Shown: positions 1 through 4,510 of the stretch, piece by piece | Layout: each line of letters starts with the position of its first letter | How positions within the stretch are numbered: position 1 is the stretch's first letter | NCBI GenBank assembly: GCA_017501025.1 | Contig: JAFVXS010000068.1 | Coordinates: 1 to 5,574, forward strand | Source: Alistipes sp. | Lineage (GTDB): Bacteria > Bacteroidota > Bacteroidia > Bacteroidales > Rikenellaceae | Reading direction: 5' to 3' | Length of the DNA stretch: 5,574 nucleotides | Translations under genes and position numbers: made by a program | The notes under the pieces: generated by a model | Database searches by the model: none | Told to the model about the DNA's origin: nothing | What the model saw: only the letters and a program-made list of their open reading frames with translations

Positions 1-312
1 AGGTGCGAAGGTCTTACCCATAAATTCGCGCGTGTCGCTGTTGTTGTTTGCCGCATTGTAAGCAAACGGAGCAAAAGTCGAAATGGTTCCACGCTCCTGC
101 AAAACCTCCTGAATATTTAACGCAAAGTGAAAGCCGTCTTTCATAAACGACGCACCGGCAGGGTTGTGATAAACCGCATCGGGATCGAGAGTTGTTCCAC
201 GAGCTACACCACGCAGGTATGCAGCACCGTGGTTTGTGTTTACATTCGTACCGCCTGCCATTACCGAGAATGTTGCTGCAAGCGAGATAACTGTAAGTAG
301 AATTTTCTTCAT
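1..312 (-). CDS. OmpP1/FadL-family outer-membrane protein, N-terminal part (cut by left window edge)
   Basis: The minus-strand frame opens at the ATG at 310-312 and stays open for 104 codons to position 1, so only the amino end is present. Residues 1-19 form a Sec signal peptide: MKK, a hydrophobic core (ILLTVISLAATFSV) and a likely cut after VMA. The mature protein starts GGTNVNTNHGAAYLRGVARG and continues with DPDAVYHNPAG (residues 43-53). The NPAG motif about 30 residues into the mature chain, just after an R-G-T/S-type segment, is typical of the OmpP1/FadL/TodX beta-barrel family, whose members sit in the outer membrane and pass hydrophobic compounds such as long-chain fatty acids. The family is recognised from this N-terminal motif alone; the barrel is outside the window and the substrate cannot be inferred. 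No Shine-Dalgarno is present; the A-rich stretch before the ATG is usual for Bacteroidota. The start is fixed by the signal peptide. Confidence 0.8.
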   Translation of the reverse strand, partial: MKKILLTVISLAATFSVMAGGTNVNTNHGAAYLRGVARGTTLDPDAVYHNPAGASFMKDGFHFALNIQEVLQERGTISTFAPFAYNAANNNSDTREFMGKTFAP

Positions 313-344
313 TTTTTTCTGTGATTTTTGTGATTTCTCGGTGG

Positions 345-352
345 CGAAGATA
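345..352 (-). promoter_or_regulatory. Candidate -7 element for the FadL-like gene
   Basis: Read on the minus strand this is TATCTTCG, one mismatch from the Bacteroidota -7 consensus TAnnTTTG. It lies 33 bp from the start codon. The expected -33 position shows only a weak TTTC rather than TTTG. The placement is reasonable but the match is modest. Confidence 0.35.
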
Positions 353-399
353 GGACATTCGGCACGAAGTAGGAAATTTAAGTGATAGCAACCCCTTTG

Positions 400-446
400 T
401 AGGGATAAAAAGGCTGAAAATAGGGGCGAAATATAAAATATAGGGG
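400..446. promoter_or_regulatory. Three TAGGG direct repeats at two-helical-turn spacing
   Basis: TAGGGAT begins at 400, TAGGGGCG at 421 and TAGGGGTA at 441; each is followed within 2-3 bases by an A-rich AAAA/AAAT run. The spacings are 21 and 20 bp, placing the motifs on one face of the helix. A fourth copy, TAGGGCAG followed by AATA, starts at 508. The 400 copy also forms a dyad with CCCT at 393-396. They lie 48-135 bp upstream of the candidate fadL -7 element, a plausible position for regulator binding sites. No known regulator is identified; chance recurrence in AT-rich DNA is possible. Confidence 0.3.
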
Positions 447-571
447 TAAATTAAGTCAATTTACTTACTGACGAAGGGTGAGAACCCCTCGATTATATTC
501 ATAAAAATAGGGCAGAATAAGGCTTGATAGAAGGTGTTTGATGAGGAAAAAGTTAGCATTTTGGGGCTATG

Positions 572-670
572 TGGCGGGTGTGTGGTGGAAGAGTAATGGG
601 CACGTAATGGATGTGTGACAGGTGTATGACAGGTGTGTAATGGGCGTATGAGTGGCGTGTGGTGGGCGTG
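572..670. repeat. Nine-copy degenerate 11-bp tandem repeat
   Basis: The stretch divides without gaps into nine 11-bp units starting at 572, 583, 594, 605, 616, 627, 638, 649 and 660. The approximate consensus is TGATGGGCGTG. Column 1 is T and column 6 is G in all nine units; column 9 is G in eight of nine; columns 2, 3, 7 and 11 are purine in every unit. Units 5 and 6 (TGACAGGTGTA and TGACAGGTGTG) differ at one base. As 11 is not a multiple of three, the array is not built like a coding repeat. No terminal inverted repeats or CRISPR-like spacers are present. It resembles a minisatellite or an array of helically phased binding sites; its function is unknown. Confidence 0.75.
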
Positions 671-753
671 TTGAGGAGAGGAGAGTGTGTGAGAACGGTC
701 GTAAGGAGAAGATGCCGAGTGTAAGAAGGGTCGATATAAAGGGAAAAGAGAGC

Positions 754-781
754 GGGCAGGAGAGGGGCAGGAGAGGGGCAG
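754..781. repeat. Perfect 11-bp tandem repeat, about 2.5 copies
   Basis: GGGCAGGAGAG at 754-764 is repeated exactly at 765-775, followed by a partial third copy GGGCAG at 776-781. The period equals that of the array at 572-670, and the rotated unit AGAGGGGCAGG matches the other array's consensus at 7 of 11 positions, so the two blocks are probably related. The surrounding 671-850 sequence is also G/A-rich with GGG runs often 9-13 bp apart, as in an eroded continuation of the same array. Confidence 0.7.
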
Positions 782-935
782 AAGCGGCAAAGTGATAAAG
801 GGTGAGAGAAGTGGCAGTGTAAAGGGAGAAGAGGGTGTAATAAGGGCGGACGATGCGGAAGAGTTGGCAATAGAGATAGATCGACCTGTTTGAAATAATT
901 TTGAGATTGTCGGTCGGGAATAGAGATTTTTCTGC

Positions 936-943
936 TACCTTTG
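936..943 (+). promoter_or_regulatory. Consensus -7 promoter element of the small membrane-protein gene
   Basis: TACCTTTG matches the Bacteroidota TAnnTTTG -7 element exactly, in the context CTGC-TACCTTTG-TATAA. The start codon follows 17 bp after it, so the transcript leader should be only about 10 nt. No clear TTTG -33 element is seen 19-21 bp upstream. Confidence 0.65.
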
Positions 944-960
944 TATAAAACGGTGTCGAT

Positions 961-1179
961 ATGGTTTGGCAGATTGTCTTCGGAGTGTTGGGTATCCTGA
1001 TAGGAGGTGGCGGTTTGATTGCCTTTGTCGTAGGGCTTATCAGACCTCCACGTATATCGCCGGAGGAGTTGGCTGCATTCGAGGAGCGAAAACGCAAGGA
1101 GAAAAAGCGGGTCGGCGGACCAAAGAGGAGGTTTAATATATTTGTTAATGCACCCTGGTTTGGAGGTGGCGAGTTTTAG
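961..1179 (+). CDS. Small single-pass membrane protein, function unknown
   Basis: This 72-codon gene starts at ATG 961 and ends at TAG 1177-1179. Residues 4-27 are a hydrophobic segment rich in Gly, Ile, Leu and Val (with a GGGG run at 15-18), predicted to be one transmembrane helix. It is followed by RPPRISPEE, and then a strongly basic stretch at 43-57 containing ten Lys/Arg residues. By the positive-inside rule the tail should be cytoplasmic and the N-terminus outside. The end is aromatic and Gly-rich (NAPWFGGGEF). I do not recognise the family. That it is a real gene is supported by the exact -7 element 17 bp upstream, the sensible membrane topology, and a terminator-type hairpin after the stop. 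It appears to be transcribed alone and converges on lpxA. A C9 run begins at the base after the stop codon. Confidence 0.6.
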   Translation: MVWQIVFGVLGILIGGGGLIAFVVGLIRPPRISPEELAAFEERKRKEKKRVGGPKRRFNIFVNAPWFGGGEF

Positions 1180-1202
1180 CCCCCCCCCAGCTATACAACT
1201 TC

Positions 1203-1243
1203 AAACAAAAAGGGGGTGTCTAAAAAATTTTTAGACACACCCT
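1203..1243 (-). terminator. Rho-independent terminator of the lpxC/fabZ-lpxA operon
   Basis: An 11-bp perfect stem GTGTCTAAAAA/TTTTTAGACAC (1216-1226 with 1228-1238) extends, after one G·A mismatch, through GGG/CCC and an A-T pair (1211-1215 with 1239-1243). In the minus-strand transcript the stem is followed by TTTTTGTTT (complement of 1203-1211), a good U-tract. In the plus direction the bases after the stem are CTCTGTTT, a weak tract, so termination there may be poorer. It lies between the convergent stops of the small membrane-protein gene and lpxA, so it may serve both. Confidence 0.8.
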
Positions 1244-1268
1244 CTCTGTTTAAGAGCCTTGTACGGGG

Positions 1269-2054
1269 TTATCTTCCCGATGTATAAGGCTTTATGACAC
1301 CGCGTTCCGATTTGCGGATAAACTCGATAAGTGCATCGCGTTCAGGAGATTGTGCAATCTGCTTCTCCGCCTCGTCGCAAGCATTGATATAGTTCAAATC
1401 GCTCTCGAAGAGTATGCGACACGTCTTGCGAATCTCGCTAATCTGCTCGTCTGTAAAGCCACGACGCGACAAACCGATACGATTAACGCCTGCATAGCTC
1501 GACGTATCGCTTCGTACCGTAATAAATGGGGGAACATCCTTGGTGAGCAAAGCACCGCCCTGCAACATTGCGTGCGAGCCGATATGTACCCACTGGTGAA
1601 TAGCACAGTGACCACCGATAACAACCCAGTCGCCAACCTCTACCTCGCCAGCCAACGAGCAGCGGTTTGCGATAACGCAGTGGCTGCCGACAACATCGTC
1701 GTGTGCTACGTGAACGTACGCCATCAAGAGGTTTCCGTTGCCTACTACGGTCTTGCCACGTGATGCAGTACCACGCGAAATAGTAACGCACTCGCGGATA
1801 TCGTTGTCATCGCCAATCTCGGCAGTGGTCTCTTCGCCACGGAATTTCAAATCTTGTGGAAGGCACGAAATCGATGCCGCAGTATGAATCTTGTTGCGTT
1901 TGCCGATGCGGGCTCCGTCGTGAATAACTGCACCCGGACCAATCCAGCAATCATCACCGATAACTACATCGCCTGCGATATATGCAAATGGTTCAACGGT
2001 TACATTCTCTCCAATTTTTGCGTCGGGGTGGACGTATGCCAATGGACTAATCAT
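1269..2054 (-). CDS. lpxA: Acyl-[ACP]-UDP-N-acetylglucosamine O-acyltransferase (LpxA)
   Basis: LpxA transfers a 3-hydroxyacyl chain from acyl carrier protein to the 3-OH of UDP-GlcNAc in the cytoplasm, the first step of lipid A synthesis. The 261 residues match the usual length (E. coli 262). Residues 1 to about 185 carry hexapeptide repeats of the left-handed beta-helix, such as IGENVT, IGDDCW and VGDWVV. The segment HVAHDD holds the catalytic His118 (E. coli His125). Compared with the E. coli protein as I recall it, His153 (His160), Gly166 (the chain-length residue Gly173) and Arg197 in the SRRGF motif (Arg204) are kept, while E. coli His144 is replaced by Glu137. The C-terminal part, from about 199, is the helical domain that contacts acyl carrier protein. 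It starts 33 bp after the lpxC/fabZ stop and shares its operon. No Shine-Dalgarno is seen; the start is set by the family N-terminus (MISPLAYVHPDAKIGENV). Confidence 0.97.
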   Translation of the reverse strand: MISPLAYVHPDAKIGENVTVEPFAYIAGDVVIGDDCWIGPGAVIHDGARIGKRNKIHTAASISCLPQDLKFRGEETTAEIGDDNDIRECVTISRGTASRGKTVVGNGNLLMAYVHVAHDDVVGSHCVIANRCSLAGEVEVGDWVVIGGHCAIHQWVHIGSHAMLQGGALLTKDVPPFITVRSDTSSYAGVNRIGLSRRGFTDEQISEIRKTCRILFESDLNYINACDEAEKQIAQSPERDALIEFIRKSERGVIKPYTSGR

Positions 2055-2087
2055 AGTGTTAAATGTTTGGTTAGTATTTTTTGTAAA

Positions 2088-3497
2088 CTATTTTTGCTCT
2101 TTGTTTTGCACCATCTGTGCCATAATCTCCGCCTGACACACCAACGTATCACCTACAAATGCACGACACTCGGCTGTTGCTATGCCACGACGAACGGGTG
2201 CGGTAAGTTCAACCTCCATTTGGAGCATATCGCCCGGTGTAACCTTGTGGCGGAAGCGGACGTTGTCGATACGGAGGAAGTATGTCGAGTAGTTCTTTGG
2301 ATTTTCGACTGTTGAGAGTACGAAAACTCCGCAAAGTTGTGCCATTGCCTCAACAATCAGCACACCCGGCATAACAGGCTCTTCGGGGAAGTGTCCTTGG
2401 AAGAATGGCTCGTTGGCGGTTACGTTCTTGATACCTGCAATCGACTGCTCGTCCATATGGAACACTCTGTCAATCAGAAGGAACGGGAAACGATGTGGCA
2501 ATAACTCGCGAATTTGGTTGATGTCGTAGAGAGCCTCCTGACGGCAGTTGTATTTATAACGAGGTTTAATACCTTCGCGACGAATCGTTTGGTGTACCTG
2601 CTTCATAAATTCGGTATTGGCGAAGTGTCCCGGACGTGTAGCCCATACACGGCCTTTGATACGCATACCGAGCAGAGCGAAGTCGCCAAGCAAGTCGAGC
2701 AACTTGTGGCGGGCAAGCTCGTTGTTTGCACGCAGTTGCAGATTGTTCAGATAGCCACCCGTAACACGGATATCCTGTTTGCCGAATATCTTTTTGAGGT
2801 GCTCCAACTGCTCATCCGAAACAGGGTTTTCTACCACTACGATAGCGTTGTCGAGGTCACCACCCTTGATGAGATTCATCTTGAAGAGCGGCTCCAACTC
2901 GTGCAGGAATACGAATGTACGGCAAGGTGCAATCTTCTCGGCATAGTCATCGCCCGGAATAAGGACTGCATATTGATTGCCTACGACCTTCGAGTTGTAA
3001 TCGACGTGAACCGAAACCGAGAACTCTTCGTCGGGATAGAGTACGATAGCAACGCCCTTTTCGGGAATTGTATATACCTGTTTTTCGCGAACTTCGTAGA
3101 ATCGACGCTCGGCATCCTGAACGATTACACCCGTCTTGCGGATAGCCTCGGCGTATGCCAAAGCCGAGCCATCCATAATAGGGGTTTCGGCGTTGTCTAT
3201 ATCGATAAGGGCGTTATCGACACCCATAGTCCACAGAGCGGACATAATATGTTCGATGGTGCTTACACGAACTCCCTCAATCTCGATGGTTGTACCACGA
3301 GAGGTGTCGGTTACATACTCGCACAGTGCGGGAATTTGTGGTTGATTTTCAAGATCGACACGGCGGAAGACGATACCGTGGTCTGCATCGGCAGGATGTA
3401 CGGTCATCGTAACGAATTTTCCGGTATGCAAACCTTTGCCAGTAAAGGTAATTGGTGCGGCAAGAGTCTGCTGCTTTGTGCCCGAAGATGTTGTCAT
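2088..3497 (-). CDS. lpxC/fabZ: Bifunctional UDP-3-O-acyl-GlcNAc deacetylase / 3-hydroxyacyl-ACP dehydratase (LpxC-FabZ fusion)
   Basis: This 469-residue protein fuses two cytoplasmic enzymes, a known arrangement in Bacteroidota. The LpxC domain (about 8-312) is the zinc deacetylase that commits UDP-3-O-acyl-GlcNAc to lipid A. It shows TGKGLHTG near the start, Glu82-His83 in the STIEH motif (catalytic base and zinc ligand, E. coli Glu78/His79), zinc ligands His264 and Asp268 in RHKLLDLLGD, and His291 after Gly290 (E. coli His265). The FabZ domain (about 323-466) is a hot-dog fold dehydratase of 3-hydroxyacyl-ACP. It has the LLPHRFPFLLIDRV opening, His369 in QGHFPEEP and Glu383 in LIVEAMAQ, the catalytic pair. 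All key residues of both domains are present, so both should be active. One protein thus handles both fates of 3-hydroxyacyl groups. It is first in an operon with lpxA. A consensus -7 element lies 84 bp upstream. Confidence 0.97.
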   Translation of the reverse strand: MTTSSGTKQQTLAAPITFTGKGLHTGKFVTMTVHPADADHGIVFRRVDLENQPQIPALCEYVTDTSRGTTIEIEGVRVSTIEHIMSALWTMGVDNALIDIDNAETPIMDGSALAYAEAIRKTGVIVQDAERRFYEVREKQVYTIPEKGVAIVLYPDEEFSVSVHVDYNSKVVGNQYAVLIPGDDYAEKIAPCRTFVFLHELEPLFKMNLIKGGDLDNAIVVVENPVSDEQLEHLKKIFGKQDIRVTGGYLNNLQLRANNELARHKLLDLLGDFALLGMRIKGRVWATRPGHFANTEFMKQVHQTIRREGIKPRYKYNCRQEALYDINQIRELLPHRFPFLLIDRVFHMDEQSIAGIKNVTANEPFFQGHFPEEPVMPGVLIVEAMAQLCGVFVLSTVENPKNYSTYFLRIDNVRFRHKVTPGDMLQMEVELTAPVRRGIATAECRAFVGDTLVCQAEIMAQMVQNKEQK

Positions 3498-3581
3498 TGT
3501 GTCTAAAATTTATGGTTCAAAAATGTTATCAAAGGCTCAATTTTACTTGTTGTTTATGGTTAGTTGAGCAATTTTATCTTG

Positions 3582-3589
3582 CAAATGTA
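3582..3589 (-). promoter_or_regulatory. Consensus -7 element of the lpxC/fabZ-lpxA operon
   Basis: On the minus strand this reads TACATTTG, an exact TAnnTTTG match. It is 84 bp from the lpxC start, giving a leader of roughly 75-80 nt. No clear -33 TTTG stands at the usual spacing. The leader contains an inverted repeat GCTCAA/TTGAGC (3535-3540 and 3564-3569) that could form a 6-bp stem with a long loop, weak on its own. Confidence 0.55.
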
Positions 3590-3610
3590 GTAAAATTTCG
3601 GAATAAATGC

Positions 3611-3618
3611 TATTTTTG
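3611..3618 (+). promoter_or_regulatory. Consensus -7 element of the TonB-like gene and korA
   Basis: TATTTTTG matches TAnnTTTG exactly and lies 22 bp before the start codon at 3641, giving a leader of about 15 nt. The -33 position is not well matched. Its upstream half would overlap the oppositely directed -7 element at 3582-3589. Confidence 0.55.
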
Positions 3619-3640
3619 CCAAAAGATAGTGACGTAAATT

Positions 3641-4480
3641 ATGGATAATGAGCAGAAAAAGATATCAACCCCGTCACAAGAGGGTGGTGAGCCGATAAAA
3701 AAAGTCGTGCGTCGCCAGCGTCTGCGTCTGCCATTTGACGACCGCAAGCAGGATGCCGGTGGTTGGGCATACGACCATCGTATAGGGTTGTCTGTTACGC
3801 TGATTGTCTATCTGCTTATCGGTATAGCTTTTTTCTCGTCGAAGATTCTGCTTGGCACCCGTTCGTCGCAACAAGGCTTCTATATTGACCTCCAAACGGT
3901 TGAGATGTTGGAGCAAGAACGCGATAGGCTCGAAGAGGAGGTTCGACGAGCAAACTCTCAAATCGATTGGAACTCTATTCGCAATACCTCTTCCAATGAA
4001 AACGCTCTGAATGAGCGACTTGCCGATGATCGCAATACAAATACGGCACAACTCAACGCCTCGGCAGCAGCTGTCGAGGAGCGTATGCGTGCCAATCGAG
4101 AGGCTTTTGAGGCGGGGTTGAGTGCTGCACATCAGGCGGGACAACGCAAAGATGACGATACCAAGTCGAAGTCGGACACCGATTCGAAGGATAGCCGAGT
4201 GAAGGGTCGGGTTACCGTGTCGTTTTCATTCAGCAATCCTGTGCGTTATAGTCGTCATCTTATCAAGCCTGCATATCGTTGCGAGGGTGGTGGTCAGGTC
4301 GATGTTGCGGTTGAGATTGACCGTACGGGCAAGGTGTTGTCGGCAGAGGTGACCTATGGTGGCGATGAGTGTATGCGTCAGACTGCTATCGAGTCGGCTC
4401 GCAATTCGCGATTTGACCATAACGACTCGGCACCTCCAAGACAAAAGGGGAAAATTACATATATATTTATTCCTCAATAG
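3641..4480 (+). CDS. TonB-like single-pass envelope protein (energy-transducer TonB family, C-terminal domain)
   Basis: The 279-residue protein has a basic cytoplasmic N-terminus (KKVVRRQRLRLPFDDRK at 20-36) and one transmembrane helix at about 49-70 (GLSVTLIVYLLIGIAFF), followed by a periplasmic region. This begins with a likely coiled coil at about 84-107 (heptad-like Leu/Glu/Arg), then a hydrophilic stretch at 110-188 rich in Asn, Asp, Ser, Lys and Ala. The end, 196-279, resembles the TonB C-terminal fold: KPAYRCEGGGQVDVAVEIDRTGKV in two overlapping parts, then ECMRQTAIESARNSRF, and the ending GKITYIFIPQ. Cys214 and Cys244 could form a disulfide. TonB proteins link the ExbB-ExbD proton motor to outer-membrane receptors, but this one lacks the usual Pro-rich spacer, so a structural or scaffolding role is also possible. 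It is followed after 30 bp by korA and diverges from lpxC. The family is assigned by pattern; no specific partner is known. Confidence 0.72.
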   Translation: MDNEQKKISTPSQEGGEPIKKVVRRQRLRLPFDDRKQDAGGWAYDHRIGLSVTLIVYLLIGIAFFSSKILLGTRSSQQGFYIDLQTVEMLEQERDRLEEEVRRANSQIDWNSIRNTSSNENALNERLADDRNTNTAQLNASAAAVEERMRANREAFEAGLSAAHQAGQRKDDDTKSKSDTDSKDSRVKGRVTVSFSFSNPVRYSRHLIKPAYRCEGGGQVDVAVEIDRTGKVLSAEVTYGGDECMRQTAIESARNSRFDHNDSAPPRQKGKITYIFIPQ

Positions 4481-4510
4481 ATGTAAATTACAGCAAAAAC
4501 AGATACTAAA

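Larger units (their letters stand above)
313..960. other. Divergent intergenic region without a supported gene
   Basis: This 648-bp stretch separates the leftward FadL-like gene from the rightward small membrane-protein gene. From left to right it holds: the candidate fadL promoter (345-352); AT-rich DNA with repeated TAGGG motifs (about 400-513); a small hairpin at 472-491 with stem GGGT/ACCC and a GAGA loop, extended by CGA/TCG; a long G- and purine-rich, C-poor stretch built on an 11-bp repeat (572 to about 850); and AT-rich DNA with the promoter of the downstream gene (936-943). Several minus-strand frames are open for 100-176 codons, but they translate to Pro/His/Thr/Ser-rich low-complexity sequence and exist in all three frames at once, as expected from a repeat lacking stop triplets, so I do not call them genes. 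Confidence 0.7.

Noticed and set aside
472..491. Terminator or riboswitch at the GGGT-GAGA-ACCC hairpin
   Set aside because: The stem is only four pairs plus three after a mismatch, with no U-tract in either direction and no gene ending nearby; no riboswitch core is recognisable.
541..618. 25-codon plus-strand frame (MRKKLAFWGYVAGVWWK...) just before and into the repeat
   Set aside because: The start looks like a signal or leader peptide, but the frame ends within the repeat array, has no TAnnTTTG element nearby, and is short enough to occur by chance.
572..781. CRISPR array
   Set aside because: The repeat unit is only 11 bp, directly abutting and degenerate, with no unique spacers and no cas genes.
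461..1097. Three overlapping minus-strand open frames of 105-176 codons
   Set aside because: They are Pro/His/Thr/Ser-rich low-complexity translations of the 11-bp repeat; all three frames are open at once because the C-rich strand lacks stop triplets, and no promoter or family motif supports any of them.
2514..3506. 330-codon plus-strand frame antisense to lpxC
   Set aside because: It is fully opposite the conserved LpxC coding region, has no recognisable domain, and is explained by codon choice of the real gene.
3538..3581. Direct repeat CAATTTTACTTG / CAATTTTATCTTG in the lpxC leader region
   Set aside because: It is an imperfect AT-rich pair 31 bp apart; such matches are common by chance and there is no further support for an operator.
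4481..4510. Separate promoter for korA
   Set aside because: The 30-bp gap contains no TAnnTTTG or TTTG element; cotranscription with the upstream gene is simpler.
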